From the NCBI GenBank assembly GCA_036271555.1, contig DATBAK010000022.1, positions 1 to 54,444 of the forward strand: DNA of 54,444 nucleotides. The letters are read 5' to 3'. A program made the translations under genes and the position numbers. Of this stretch, positions 1 to 9,238 are shown in pieces (position 1 is the first letter of the stretch; each line of letters opens with the position of its first letter). The notes under the pieces are model-generated. The model was given only the letters and a program-made list of their open reading frames with translations. It was not told the DNA's origin and did no database searches. Origin of the DNA: Acidimicrobiia bacterium. Its GTDB lineage: Bacteria > Actinomycetota > Acidimicrobiia > IMCC26256 > PALSA-610.

Positions 1-1015
1 CGCCGAGCGTGTCGAGCACGTAGCCGCCCTCCTGCACGAGCACGGTCGGCCGGTCGAGCGACGCGAGGCGTGCGCCGATCGCGCGGTAGCCGTCGGCCGT
101 GACCGCGAACGGGCTGTTGGGATCGTCGGCGGCGCCGTCGACGCCGAGCGAGACGACGAGCGCGTCGGGCCGATGCTCGCCCGCCTCGGCGACGAGCGCG
201 TCGACCGCGGCGAGCCATTCGTCGTCGCCCGCGCCTGGAGCGAGCGGAAGGTTGCGGTTGGCTTCGCTGCCCGCGTCTGTGCCGCGCTCGTCGGCGAAGC
301 CCGCGTAGTGCGGGAACCAACCGTGCGCGGGATCGATGTGCGCGGACCCGTAGGACACGTCGCCGCGCGCGTAGAAGATCTCCTGCGTCCCGTTGCCGTG
401 GTGCGCGTCGACGTCGACGATCGCGACACGCGCGCAGCCCTGGTCCCGCAGGTACTGCGCGGCGACCGCCGCGTTGTTGAGGTAGCACGAGCCGCCGTAG
501 AAGTCGGGCCCGACGTGGTGACCGGGCGGCCGCACCGCCGCGTACGCGGCGGGCGCGCCCGCGAGCACGAGGTCGCAGGCGGTCAACGCGCCGTCGACCG
601 CGGCACGCGCCGCGGTGTAGGTACCCGCGCTGATCAAGGTCATCGTGTCCATCGCGTAGAGGCCGGCCATCGCACGGATCGCGGCAGGCGGGTGCGGCGG
701 CCGGCCCGACGTGAGCTGGCGCAGCGCGAACACGTACGGCACGACGACCGGCTGGCCCGGGTCCTCGACGTGACCCTCCTCGACCCACCGGCGGTGTGCG
801 CATTCGAGGTACGCGACGAAGTCGGCCGAGTGCACGCGCAGCAACGGGTCGTCGCCGTGGTCGGTGGCGGGGGTCAACTCGCAGCCGGCGGCGCGCAGTG
901 CGGCGCCGAGCGCGTCGCCTCGCTCGGGCTCCTCGTCGCCGGGCACCGGCACGCCCAGCCAGATGCCCGCGCCGGGCGCGTGCCCGCGGTGGCGCTCGTC
1001 CCAGACCACGGGCAT
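1..1015 (-). CDS. Histone deacetylase family protein (acetylpolyamine amidohydrolase-like), 3' end cut
   Basis: A zinc-dependent deacetylase of the HDAC/acetylpolyamine amidohydrolase/AcuC superfamily, which hydrolyses N-acetyl amides (acetylpolyamines or acetyl-lysine). Reading the minus strand from the ATG at 1015 gives MPVVWDERHRGHAPG, then the active-site block RPPGHHVG followed by YGGSCYLNN, the zinc-binding block DVDAHHGNGTQ and a later LGVDG that would carry another metal-ligand Asp, ending near QEGGYVLDTLGA at the window edge. About 338 residues are visible, so only a short C-terminus is missing. In-frame GTG codons at 1024, 1036 and 1045 are alternative starts. It is divergent from the membrane-protein gene at 1115. 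A polyamine substrate would suit the PotABCD-type transporter downstream, but that link is inference; HDAC-family proteins of other specificity share these motifs. Confidence 0.85.
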   Translation of the reverse strand, partial: MPVVWDERHRGHAPGAGIWLGVPVPGDEEPERGDALGAALRAAGCELTPATDHGDDPLLRVHSADFVAYLECAHRRWVEEGHVEDPGQPVVVPYVFALRQLTSGRPPHPPAAIRAMAGLYAMDTMTLISAGTYTAARAAVDGALTACDLVLAGAPAAYAAVRPPGHHVGPDFYGGSCYLNNAAVAAQYLRDQGCARVAIVDVDAHHGNGTQEIFYARGDVSYGSAHIDPAHGWFPHYAGFADERGTDAGSEANRNLPLAPGAGDDEWLAAVDALVAEAGEHRPDALVVSLGVDGAADDPNSPFAVTADGYRAIGARLASLDRPTVLVQEGGYVLDTLG

Positions 1016-1114
1016 CGAGACCACAGGGCCGTCCACGCCGTCCACGTCGTCACCGTAACGTCACGAACTCCCCGAAAGCCTCAACTGGAGGTCCCGCGAC
1101 GACGATGGAACGGC

Positions 1115-1663
1115 ATGGCCGTCTCGGTCTTCCGGGCGCATGCCGCGCACTTCGTCGTGTTCGGACTGCCGATGCTCGCACTCGTCGGCGCGATCGGATG
1201 GCAGGAGCTGCGCGCCCGCTGGACGCCTCACACCGCGACCGCGCCGGCGCCGGAGCCGGGATCGGTCGGTCTGCGAACGGCCGCGTGGGGTCTCGTGATC
1301 GCCGCGTTCATCCACGCGTTCGTCGTCCCCGCGCACTTCCGCGCGTCGGCGTTGTACGGCGCGTTCTTCACGGTGCTCGCGGTGGTCCAAGTCGCGTGCG
1401 CGTGGCGGATCGCGGGCACGCCCGGTCGCGCGCTCGTGCGCGCGATCGCGATCAGCAGCGCGTGTGTCGTGGTGCTGTGGCTCGTGAGCCGGACGACCGG
1501 CCTTCCCGTCGGGCCGACGCCGTGGCGACCCGAAGGCTTCGGCGCGGCCGACGAGATCTCGAGCGCGCTCGAAGCGCTCACGGTGTGGGGGTGCTGGATC
1601 GCGCTGCACCCGCTCGCCGCGCGGCGCGGCATCGAGGGATCGCGATCGGTGGTGGCGCGATGA
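1115..1663 (+). CDS. Small multi-pass membrane protein
   Basis: A 182-residue protein I do not recognise as a named family. It has about five hydrophobic stretches (roughly residues 10-29, 52-74, 79-98, 106-125 and 155-172), so it is probably an integral inner-membrane protein. No catalytic motif is visible. The ATG at 1115 was chosen because hydrophobic, membrane-like sequence begins right after it, whereas the upstream part of the frame is Arg/Val-rich shadow of the divergent deacetylase gene. Its TGA overlaps the ATG of the GGDEF/EAL gene (ATGA at 1660), so the two are probably translated together. A role linked to cyclic-di-GMP signalling is possible but rests only on this coupling. Confidence 0.7.
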   Translation: MAVSVFRAHAAHFVVFGLPMLALVGAIGWQELRARWTPHTATAPAPEPGSVGLRTAAWGLVIAAFIHAFVVPAHFRASALYGAFFTVLAVVQVACAWRIAGTPGRALVRAIAISSACVVVLWLVSRTTGLPVGPTPWRPEGFGAADEISSALEALTVWGCWIALHPLAARRGIEGSRSVVAR

Positions 1664-3624
1664 GCGACGAGACGCGGCAGCGCAGCGTCGTGCTGCGGCT
1701 CTGGCACCGCACGATCGACTGGTTGCCCGAGGGCCGCGCGCTGCCCGAGCGTGTCTGGCAACGTCGACACACCTTGATCGTGCGCTATGCACTGGTCCAG
1801 GCCTTGGCGCTCGCGGTCTTCGGTTTGCTGCGCGGGTTCGCCTTCGCCCTCGTCGCGGGGGAGGCCGCGCTGATCGCGGTGCCGGCGGTCGCCGCGCTCG
1901 CGCCGCACGCGAGCCGTCGCACGCGCATGCTCTCGTCGACGATGTCGCTGATGCTCGCGTCGGCCGCCTTCGTCGACTTCGCGGGCGGCATGACCGAGGC
2001 CCACTTCCTCTTCTTCGTGATGGTCGGCGTCGTCGCGCTCTACCAGGACTGGAGCGCCTTCGGCCTCTGCATCCTCATGACCGTCCTGCACCACGCGGTG
2101 ATGGGTTGGTTCCTGCCGCAGGACGTCTACGGATCGGCGTCCGAGTGGCACCGGCCGGTGCTGTGGGCGTTGGTGCACGGTGCGTTCGTCCTCGCGGTGA
2201 GCGTCACGCACCTGCTCGCATGGCGGCGCAGCGAGGACCAGGACCTCTCGGACCCGCTCACACAGATTCCGAACCGCAGCGCCTTCAACGAGTGCCTCGC
2301 CCGCGCGGTGAGCGAGTCGGGTGAATCGGTGAGCGTGCTCTTCATCGACCTCGACAACTTCAAGCGTGTGAACGATCGCCTCGGGCACCTCGTCGGGGAC
2401 CATGCGCTACGCGCGGTCGCGGAGCGCATGCACGGCACGCTGCGCGACACCGATCTGCTCGCGCGGCTCGGCGGCGACGAGTTCGCGGTCGTCGTGAACG
2501 GATCGGAAGCGGTCGCGGCGCGGACCGCGGCGCGCATCTCGAACGTGCTGCAGCCGCCGATCGTCGTCGACGGTCGCGAGGTCTTCCTGCCCGCGAGCAT
2601 TGGTGTCGCGGGATCGGACTGTGTCGGATCCCGCGACGCGCGCGACCTGATCCGCAGCGCGGACCTCGCGATGTACGTCGCGAAGTCCGCCGGCAAGAAC
2701 CAGGTCGCGCGCTACGACGCCGGGCTCGAAGCCCAGATGCGTGAGCGCGACCAACTGCGGAACGATCTGCGCGGCGCGATCTCACGCGCCGAGCTGCTCG
2801 TCTACTACCAGCCGACGCTGACGCCCGCCGGTCACGTCGGCGGTGTCGAAGCGCTGCTGCGCTGGAACCATCCGACGCGCGGGCTCGTGCAACCTACCGA
2901 GTTCATCCCGCTCGCAGAGGACAGCGGCGACATCCGCGCCATCGGTCTCTGGGTGTTGCAGACCGCGACCGCGCAGCTCGCCGCGTGGCGGCAGACGATT
3001 CCCGGCTGCGAGCACCTGCATCTCGCGGTCAACGTGTCGCCGGTGCAGCTCGAGGTCGACGACTTCGTCGAGGCCGTCATGGCGATCCTGAACGCCACCG
3101 GCGTACCCGCCGGAAAGCTGACGCTCGAGATCACCGAGAGCATGCTCGTGCGCGACCTCGCCGAGAGCAGTGCACGGCTGAACGCGCTGCGCGCCGAGGG
3201 CATCCGCATCGCGATCGACGACTTCGGCACCGGCTACTCGTCGCTCTCGTACCTCGCCGAGCTGCCCGCCGACGTGGTGAAGATCGATCGCTCGTTCGTC
3301 TCCGATCTGCACCCGCAGAGCGGTTCGAGCGTGCTCGTGAAGAGCATCATCGACCTCGCGCGCTCCCTCGGGCTCGACGTGGTCGCGGAAGGGGTCGAGC
3401 GGCGCAGCCAGGCCGAGCTGCTCGGGGAGCTCGGCTGCCCGAACGTGCAGGGCTACCTGTACGCGCGGCCGATGAACCGCGTCGACTGCGCCGAGTACCT
3501 CACCGAGAGCTTCGCCGACGAGCGCGCGCCGATCGAGCCGCTGGTGGTCGCGAGCTCCGTGCCGAGCTCCGTGCCGAGCTCCGTTCCGAGCGTCGCCGTG
3601 CCGGGCGTCGCCGTGCAGGCCTGA
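1660..3624 (+). CDS. Membrane-bound GGDEF-EAL cyclic-di-GMP protein
   Basis: A 654-residue bifunctional-type cyclic-di-GMP enzyme. The N-terminal ~190 residues hold several membrane helices. The diguanylate cyclase domain starts near residue 205 (SDPLTQIPNRSAF) and has an intact GGDEF at 271-275, so synthesis from GTP is plausible. The EAL phosphodiesterase domain has VEALLRW with EAL at 397-399, EITES, DDFGTGYSS (metal residues D520/D521) and AEGVE, so hydrolysis is plausible too. The net activity cannot be told from sequence. The C-terminus ends in a low-complexity SSVP tail encoded by three tandem 12-bp units near 3556. It starts in an ATGA overlap with the upstream membrane protein. Confidence 0.93.
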   Translation: MSDETRQRSVVLRLWHRTIDWLPEGRALPERVWQRRHTLIVRYALVQALALAVFGLLRGFAFALVAGEAALIAVPAVAALAPHASRRTRMLSSTMSLMLASAAFVDFAGGMTEAHFLFFVMVGVVALYQDWSAFGLCILMTVLHHAVMGWFLPQDVYGSASEWHRPVLWALVHGAFVLAVSVTHLLAWRRSEDQDLSDPLTQIPNRSAFNECLARAVSESGESVSVLFIDLDNFKRVNDRLGHLVGDHALRAVAERMHGTLRDTDLLARLGGDEFAVVVNGSEAVAARTAARISNVLQPPIVVDGREVFLPASIGVAGSDCVGSRDARDLIRSADLAMYVAKSAGKNQVARYDAGLEAQMRERDQLRNDLRGAISRAELLVYYQPTLTPAGHVGGVEALLRWNHPTRGLVQPTEFIPLAEDSGDIRAIGLWVLQTATAQLAAWRQTIPGCEHLHLAVNVSPVQLEVDDFVEAVMAILNATGVPAGKLTLEITESMLVRDLAESSARLNALRAEGIRIAIDDFGTGYSSLSYLAELPADVVKIDRSFVSDLHPQSGSSVLVKSIIDLARSLGLDVVAEGVERRSQAELLGELGCPNVQGYLYARPMNRVDCAEYLTESFADERAPIEPLVVASSVPSSVPSSVPSVAVPGVAVQA

Positions 3625-3643
3625 CCACCGCGGATCCGCACGT

Positions 3644-3649
3644 CATAAT
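3644..3649 (+). promoter_or_regulatory. Putative -10 element (CATAAT) for a leaderless GTG start
   Basis: CATAAT resembles a sigma-70 -10 hexamer and ends 6 nt before the GTG at 3656, the spacing expected if transcription begins at the start codon. No Shine-Dalgarno sequence lies in between. No convincing -35 was identified. Confidence 0.4.
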
Positions 3650-3655
3650 GCGGCC

Positions 3656-3958
3656 GTGGGGGAGCGCCGCCGGGTCGGGGCCGAGGGCCGAACGTTGTTG
3701 CTCGCCGTCGCGTTGTGCGGCGCCGCGACCCCGATCTTCATCGCGGTGTTCGCGCGCGATCGGCTGTGGCACGAAGGCGTTCTCGGATTCGTCGTGGCGA
3801 TCGCATGCGGGTTCGCCCTCGCGAGCGACGAGAACCCCACGTGGCAACGGCGGTCGGGGAGGGGCCTGCTCGTGCTCGGCGGGATCACGCTCGTCGTCGT
3901 GATCGGCCTGTTCATCCTCTTGCTCGTCGCGATCGGCAACAACGGCTTCCCGCAGTGA
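3656..3958 (+). CDS. Tiny membrane protein, unknown function
   Basis: A 100-residue protein beginning MGERRRVGAEGRTLLLA. Three hydrophobic segments are visible (about residues 13-31, 40-56 and 72-93), separated by short charged loops, so it is probably an integral membrane protein with a short basic N-terminus. No family recognised. The GTG start is preceded closely by a -10-like CATAAT and may be leaderless. It stands alone between the GGDEF/EAL gene and the P1 peptidase gene, all on the same strand. Confidence 0.6.
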   Translation: MGERRRVGAEGRTLLLAVALCGAATPIFIAVFARDRLWHEGVLGFVVAIACGFALASDENPTWQRRSGRGLLVLGGITLVVVIGLFILLLVAIGNNGFPQ

Positions 3959-3997
3959 CGCGCCGTTCCTGATCCACGCTGGATACGCTCCCGTGCG

Positions 3998-5098
3998 ATG
4001 TCACCGGTGCCGCCGACGCCGCGTCCGCGTGCGCGCGACCTCGGGATCGCGATCGGCACGCTGCCGGTGGGGCCGACGAACGGCATCGTCGACGTCCCCG
4101 GTGTGCGCGTCGGGCAGGTGACGGTCTGGCACGACGAACCCGGCGTGGCGCGCACCGGCGTCACCGCGATCGTGCCCGACGCCGTCGAAGCGCTGTTCGA
4201 CGCGCCGTGCGCCGCGGGCACCGCGGTGCTGAACGGCGCGGGCGAGCTGACGAGCTCCGTCGCGATCGCGGAGTGGGGCGTGCTCGAGACGCCGATCGCG
4301 CTCACGAGCACGATGGGGGTCGGGCGCGCGTACGACGGTGTCGTGCAGGCGATGCTCGACGTGCATCCGGGTGTCGGGGTGCTCGATGTCGTGATCCCGT
4401 GCGTCGGTGAGTGCGACGACAGCTACCTCAACGACGCGCGCACTCTCTCGGTGACCGCGCAACACACGGTCGACGCGATCGGCGCGGCTTCGGCGGCGGC
4501 GGTCGCCGAGGGTGTCGTCGGCGCGGGCGCGGGCATGACGTGTCACGGCTACAAGGGCGGGATCGGCACTTCGTCACGCGTCGTCGACGGCTACACGGTC
4601 GGCGTGCTCGCGCTCACGAACTTCGGAGACGGCTCGCGCTTCACCGTCGACGGCGTGCCCGTCGGCCGGCTGCTGCCACCGCCGCCCGAGGACGACGACG
4701 TCGTGGACCCGCCCGCGGGCGAGGGCAGCTGCATCGTCGTCGTCGCGACCGACGCGCCGTTGTCGCACGCGCAGTGTGAGCGGGTCGCGCGCCGGGCCGG
4801 GCTCGGGCTCGCGCGCACGGGTTCGATCGCGGGTCACAGCAGCGGTGAGATCTTCTGCGCGTTCAGCACGACGTTCCGCGTGCCGCGGGGCGAGACGGCC
4901 GCGGTCGTCGACCGTCGGGAGCTCGCGACGAGCCGGTTGAACGGCGTCTTCGGCGCGACCGTCGACGCGACCGAGGAGGCCGTGCTCAACAGCCTGTTCG
5001 TAGCCGACACGGTCGTGGGCGTGCGCGGTCACCGCGCGTTCGGCCTTCCCGTCGAGCGGGTCCTCGACCTGATGCGCGCCCGCGGACGGCGGGCCTGA
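3998..5098 (+). CDS. P1-family (DmpA-type) aminopeptidase
   Basis: A 366-residue N-terminal-nucleophile hydrolase of the P1/DmpA family (L-aminopeptidase/D-esterase type). These are made as a single chain that cleaves itself at a Gly-Ser bond to free the catalytic Ser. Family hallmarks seen are the start of the fold (TNGIVDVPGVRVGQVTV), GAGAGMTCHGYKGGIGTSSR, LTNFG, and the cleavage region EGSCIVVVATDAPLS, where Gly243-Ser244 is the predicted cut and nucleophile. The length fits the family. A TACGCT -10-like hexamer ends 8 nt before the ATG, so the mRNA may be nearly leaderless. A 44-bp palindromic repeat follows 16 nt after the stop. The true substrate (peptide, beta-peptide or amide) is not predictable. 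Confidence 0.9.
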   Translation: MSPVPPTPRPRARDLGIAIGTLPVGPTNGIVDVPGVRVGQVTVWHDEPGVARTGVTAIVPDAVEALFDAPCAAGTAVLNGAGELTSSVAIAEWGVLETPIALTSTMGVGRAYDGVVQAMLDVHPGVGVLDVVIPCVGECDDSYLNDARTLSVTAQHTVDAIGAASAAAVAEGVVGAGAGMTCHGYKGGIGTSSRVVDGYTVGVLALTNFGDGSRFTVDGVPVGRLLPPPPEDDDVVDPPAGEGSCIVVVATDAPLSHAQCERVARRAGLGLARTGSIAGHSSGEIFCAFSTTFRVPRGETAAVVDRRELATSRLNGVFGATVDATEEAVLNSLFVADTVVGVRGHRAFGLPVERVLDLMRARGRRA

Positions 5099-5114
5099 TC
5101 CTCCGGTCGGACCC

Positions 5115-5158
5115 GTGGTACTGCGTTACCGGCGTATCGCCGGGTAACGCAGTACCAC
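5115..5158. repeat. 44-bp palindromic intergenic repeat, copy 1
   Basis: Outer arms GTGGTACTGCG (5115-5125) and CGCAGTACCAC (5148-5158) are identical to those of four other copies in the window. Here the pairing extends to 16 bp (to 5130 and from 5143). The element lies 16 nt after the P1 peptidase stop. Its last 5 bp are also the first bases of a 9-bp tandem repeat. No T-tract follows. Confidence 0.9.
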
Positions 5159-5216
5159 CGAGACCACCGAGACCACCGAGACCACCGAGACCACCGAGGC
5201 CACCGAGGCGACCGAG
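5154..5216. repeat. 9-bp tandem repeat (ACCACCGAG), seven units
   Basis: Five perfect ACCACCGAG units (5154-5198) are followed by two variants, GCCACCGAG and GCGACCGAG. The array grows directly out of the right arm of the palindromic repeat and ends 81 nt before the next start codon, so it lies in the promoter/leader region of the TAP-like hydrolase operon. It is probably a slippage-prone minisatellite; no protein reading is credible. Confidence 0.9.
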
Positions 5217-5297
5217 CGGAGCCGGGCGTCTGGTCGGCGGGCGCCGGCGCCCCGTACCATTCGCCGGTCGCAGCGCGGGTGGAGGCGGGGGATCGCC

Positions 5298-7280
5298 ATG
5301 CAGGGACGGATCGTGCGGGCGCTCATCGCCGCCGCGGTGCTCGTCGGCGGCGTCGCGTCGGTCGCCCCGGCCGCGACCGCGACGGCGACTGCGACCACGA
5401 CCGCGACCACGACGGCAACGAGTGCATCGCCCTCGAAGTCGACCGTGCAGTGGTATCCGTGCACCGTCCGCAAGGACGCGAAGTGCGGCCATGTCGCCGT
5501 GCCCTACGACCCGTCGGACCCGTCGATGGGCACGATCGCGATCGGCTTCGAGCTCCACGTCCGCCGCGACGCGAGCGAGCCGTCGCTCGGCACGATCGTC
5601 GCGACCGAAGGGGGGCCCGGCTACGCGACGACGTCGAGCGCGCCCGGATATCTCGCCCTGTTCCACCCGCTGCTCGACCGCCGCGACATCCTCTTCGTCG
5701 ACGATCGCGGCACCGGCACGTCGCAACCGGTCACGTGCCCGCCGCTGCAGTCGTTCGGCGGCAACTACGTGCATCGCATCGGGCTCTGCGGCCAGCAGCT
5801 CGGCGACGGGTCCGATCTGTACGGCACCGCGTTCGCGGCCGACGACCTCGCGCTCGTGCTCGACGCGCTCCACATCGCCAAGATCGATCTCTACGGCGAC
5901 TCGTACGGCACGTTCTTCGGCCAGACGTTCGCGGTGCGCCACCCCGACCGGCTGCGCACACTGATCCTCGACTCGAGCTATCCGGTCGAGGGTCAGGACC
6001 CGTGGTACCGGGACGAGAACCGTGCGATCGTCGAAGCGGACCGGCTCGCGTGCCACCGCTCGCCCGCGTGCGCGTCGCTACCCGGTGACCCGATCGACCG
6101 CATCGTGCAGGTCGACGACGTGCTGCGCGCCCACCCGCTCAAGGACGCGATCGGCTTCGACGGTGACGGCGTGAGGATCAAGGTCACGGTCGATCCCGGC
6201 GCGATCGGTCTGCTCGTCGCGTCGGCCGCGTACGGCGCGCCGATCTACCGCGAGCTCGACGGCGCGATTCGCGCCTTCCTCGACGACCGCGATCCTGAGC
6301 CGCTCATCCGGATGGTCGCGGAGGCCGAGCCGCCCGGAAAGGCGGGTCCGGAGCGGGCGTACTCGCAGGGTCTGTACGTCGCGACGATCTGCAACGACTA
6401 CCCGCAGCTCTGGGACATCAACGCGCCGATCGCCGATCGTGAAGCGCAGTACGACGCGTCGGTGCAGAACCTACGCGCCACCGACCCGAACGCGTTCTAT
6501 CCGTTCACGATCCCGGACTGGACGCACTCGTACTGGACCGAGTTCCGCTCCTGCCTCGAGTGGCCGGCGCCGTCGAGCTGGGTGCCGCCGGTGCCCGCCG
6601 ACGCCAAGTATCCGAAGACACCGACACTCGTGCTCTCCGGTGATCTCGACTCGCTGACGTCGCCCGAGGGCGCGCACGTCGTCGCGTCGCACTTCCCGAA
6701 CTCGACGTTCGTGTCGGTCGCGAACATGACGCACGTGACCGCGGTCTCCGACTTCGGCCGTTGTACGAGCGTGATCGTCGACCGGTTCGTCGCGACGAAG
6801 TCGGCGGGCGACACCACGTGCGCGTCGCAGTACAACGAAGTGCGCGAGGTCGAGGCGTTCCCGCAGCTCGTGTACGACGCGGCGCCCGCGCCCCAGGGTG
6901 CGACCGTGCAGTCGTCGGTGCTCGACCGCCGCCTCGCCGACGTCGTGTCGAACACCGTCGCCGACGTCCTGCCGCGCTGGTACACGAACTACGACGGCAC
7001 CGGCGTCGGGCTCCGCGGCGGCCGCTTCAGCTACTCGGGCAGTGACGTCGTGCGGTTCGACCTGAAGGATCTCCGCTGGACCTTCGACGTGAAGGTGAGC
7101 GGCACGCTCACGTGGAATCGCACGACCGGTTGGATCACCGCCGACGTGACCGTGGCCGGACCGCACACCGAGTCGGGCACGATGCACCTCCGCTGGCGCG
7201 ACTGGGACCCACACGCGCAGGCCACGGTGACGGGCACGATCTCGGGTCGTCCGCTCGCGCTCACGATGCCCGCGTCGTGA
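5298..7280 (+). CDS. Secreted TAP-like alpha/beta hydrolase (tripeptidyl aminopeptidase type), paralogue 1
   Basis: A 660-residue secreted serine hydrolase of the alpha/beta fold, tripeptidyl-aminopeptidase-like, expected to trim peptides outside the membrane. The N-terminus (RIVRALIAAAVLVGGVASVAPAA) is a Sec signal peptide followed by a Thr/Ala-rich linker. Seen motifs are the oxyanion-side EGGPGY, the nucleophile elbow GDSYG with Ser202, GDLD (residues 448-451, carrying the acid, probably D451) and MTHVT with His479. The last ~120 residues form an extra beta-rich domain not usual in the minimal TAP family but shared with the neighbour. The ATG is preceded by a purine-rich GGAGGCGGGGG. It is the first gene of a four-gene set joined by GTGA overlaps. 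Confidence 0.88.
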   Translation: MQGRIVRALIAAAVLVGGVASVAPAATATATATTTATTTATSASPSKSTVQWYPCTVRKDAKCGHVAVPYDPSDPSMGTIAIGFELHVRRDASEPSLGTIVATEGGPGYATTSSAPGYLALFHPLLDRRDILFVDDRGTGTSQPVTCPPLQSFGGNYVHRIGLCGQQLGDGSDLYGTAFAADDLALVLDALHIAKIDLYGDSYGTFFGQTFAVRHPDRLRTLILDSSYPVEGQDPWYRDENRAIVEADRLACHRSPACASLPGDPIDRIVQVDDVLRAHPLKDAIGFDGDGVRIKVTVDPGAIGLLVASAAYGAPIYRELDGAIRAFLDDRDPEPLIRMVAEAEPPGKAGPERAYSQGLYVATICNDYPQLWDINAPIADREAQYDASVQNLRATDPNAFYPFTIPDWTHSYWTEFRSCLEWPAPSSWVPPVPADAKYPKTPTLVLSGDLDSLTSPEGAHVVASHFPNSTFVSVANMTHVTAVSDFGRCTSVIVDRFVATKSAGDTTCASQYNEVREVEAFPQLVYDAAPAPQGATVQSSVLDRRLADVVSNTVADVLPRWYTNYDGTGVGLRGGRFSYSGSDVVRFDLKDLRWTFDVKVSGTLTWNRTTGWITADVTVAGPHTESGTMHLRWRDWDPHAQATVTGTISGRPLALTMPAS

Positions 7281-9238
7281 CGCGCGCCGTCCGCCGCGTC
7301 GCGATCGCGCTCGCGACGGCGCTGACCGCGGGCGCGCTCACGACCACGACCACGACCGTCGCGTCGGCGGGACGAATCGCGATCCACTGGGATCAGTGCC
7401 AGCAAGTCGACCGCGTGGGCGTGCGCTGCGGGCACATCGACGTCGCGCTCGACCCGACGGACGCGTCGCTCGGCACGATCCCGATCGGCTTCGAGCTGTA
7501 CGCGCGCACCGACACCGCGCACCCCTCGCTCGGCACGATCGTCGCGATGGAAGGCGGTCCCGGCTACGCGACGACGTCGAGCCGCGCCGGTTACCTCGAC
7601 CTGTTCCGGCCGCTGCGCGATCACCGTGAGCTCCTGCTGATGGACGCGCGCGGTACGGGGCTCTCGCAACCCGTCGACTGCGCGCCGCTGCAGACGTACG
7701 GCGGCAATCGCGTCGCGCGCATCGGCCTGTGCGGTCGCCAGCTCGGTCCGACCGCCGATCTCTACGGCACTGCCTTCGTCGCCGACGATCTCGCGCATGT
7801 GCTCGACGCGCTCGGCATCGCGCAGATCGACCTCTACGGCGACTCGTGGGGTTCGTACTTCGGTCAGACGTTCGCGATCCGGCATCCCGACCGCGTGCGC
7901 ACGCTCGTGCTCGACTCCACGTATCCGGTCGTACAGACCGACGCGTTCTACCGCGCCGCGAATCCTGCGATCGTGCGCGCGCTGCGGCTCGCGTGCACGC
8001 GTTCGCCCGCGTGCGCGTCGCTCGGCGGGGACCCGATCGGCCGCGTCGTAGCGATCGACGATCGACTTCGCGAGCATCCGCTCCACGGAACGACGACCGG
8101 TCCGTACGGTGAGCCGCGGAAGATCACGGTCGACGCGACGACGATCGCCACGCTCGCCGCCGATGCGGCCGACGACCCGCCCGTGTACCGCGAGCTCGAC
8201 GGCGCGATCCGCGCCTACCTCGATCCGCAGTCGCCCGATCCCGCGCCGCTGTTGCGGCTCGTGTCGGAGAACGAGGCTCCCGGCGGCGCGGGCTATCTGC
8301 GCCAGTCGTCGGAGGGCGAGTACGACGCGGCCGTCTGCAACGACTACCCGCAGGCCTGGGACATCACGTCGCCGATCGCGTCGCGCGAAGCGCAGTACGA
8401 CGCTGCGGTCCAGCACCTCCGCGCCACCGATCCGGACGCGTTCTTCCCGTTCACGATTCCCGACTGGACCCACAACGACTGGACCGAATACCGCTGGTGC
8501 CTGCAGTGGCCGGTGCCATCGAACCACGTTCCGGCGGTGCAGCAGCCCGTGCACTACCCGGACGTGCCGACGCTCGTGCTCTCCGGCGATCTCGACACGA
8601 ACACGTGGCGCGCCGGCGCGCGCACGGTCGCGGCGAACTTCCCGAACTCCACGTTCGTGCCCGTCGCGAACCTCACCCACGTGACCGCGGTCTCCGACTT
8701 CGGCCGCTGCACGAGCGACATCGTGGTGCGCTTCGTCGCGACCGGGCGCGCGGGCGACACGTCGTGCGCGAGCCACTACAACGAGGTCCGCATGGTCGAG
8801 CAGTTCCCGAAGACGGTCGCGGCTGCGACGCCCGCACCGCAAGGGTCGTCGGTGCACTCGTCGGTTGCCGATCGCAGGCTCGCGACGGTGGTGTCGAACA
8901 CGGTCGCCGACGTGCTCCCGCGCTGGTACAACGCGTGGAGCGGTGGTTACGGGTTGTACGGCGGCACCTTCAAGTTCTCGAGTGGGATCTACTCGAATCA
9001 GTCGATCGTGCGGTTCCGGCTGAGCGGGCTGCGGTGGACGACCGATGTCGCAGTGAGCGGGCGCATGCAGTGGAACCGCGCGACCGGCGATGTCGACGCG
9101 CGGGTCACCGTGCGCGGCCCGGGCTCGGATTCGGGTGCGGTGCGTGTCCATTGGCGCGGTGCCGCGGTGCACGCGGTCGCGACCGTGCAGGGCTCGGTCG
9201 GCGGCCGCCCGATCGACGTCACCTTGCCGGCGTCGTGA
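7277..9238 (+). CDS. Secreted TAP-like alpha/beta hydrolase, paralogue 2
   Basis: A 653-residue close paralogue of the preceding protein along its whole length, including the C-terminal beta-rich domain, so the pair arose by tandem duplication. The start is the GTG overlapping the upstream TGA (GTGA). It gives a good signal peptide, TRAVRRVAIALATALTAGAL followed by a Thr run. Catalytic features are EGGPGY, GDSWG with nucleophile Ser190, GDLDTNT and LTHVT. The conserved Cys pattern (CNDYP, FGRCTS, CASHYNEV) suggests disulphides in an exported protein. The reading frame is open further upstream (to 7112), but that part is the shadow of the first paralogue. Confidence 0.87.
   Translation: MTRAVRRVAIALATALTAGALTTTTTTVASAGRIAIHWDQCQQVDRVGVRCGHIDVALDPTDASLGTIPIGFELYARTDTAHPSLGTIVAMEGGPGYATTSSRAGYLDLFRPLRDHRELLLMDARGTGLSQPVDCAPLQTYGGNRVARIGLCGRQLGPTADLYGTAFVADDLAHVLDALGIAQIDLYGDSWGSYFGQTFAIRHPDRVRTLVLDSTYPVVQTDAFYRAANPAIVRALRLACTRSPACASLGGDPIGRVVAIDDRLREHPLHGTTTGPYGEPRKITVDATTIATLAADAADDPPVYRELDGAIRAYLDPQSPDPAPLLRLVSENEAPGGAGYLRQSSEGEYDAAVCNDYPQAWDITSPIASREAQYDAAVQHLRATDPDAFFPFTIPDWTHNDWTEYRWCLQWPVPSNHVPAVQQPVHYPDVPTLVLSGDLDTNTWRAGARTVAANFPNSTFVPVANLTHVTAVSDFGRCTSDIVVRFVATGRAGDTSCASHYNEVRMVEQFPKTVAAATPAPQGSSVHSSVADRRLATVVSNTVADVLPRWYNAWSGGYGLYGGTFKFSSGIYSNQSIVRFRLSGLRWTTDVAVSGRMQWNRATGDVDARVTVRGPGSDSGAVRVHWRGAAVHAVATVQGSVGGRPIDVTLPAS

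Noticed and set aside
5126-5473. A 115-residue minus-strand ORF with an SVV repeat
   Set aside because: The repeat is the 9-bp minisatellite read in protein; no start signal or family support.
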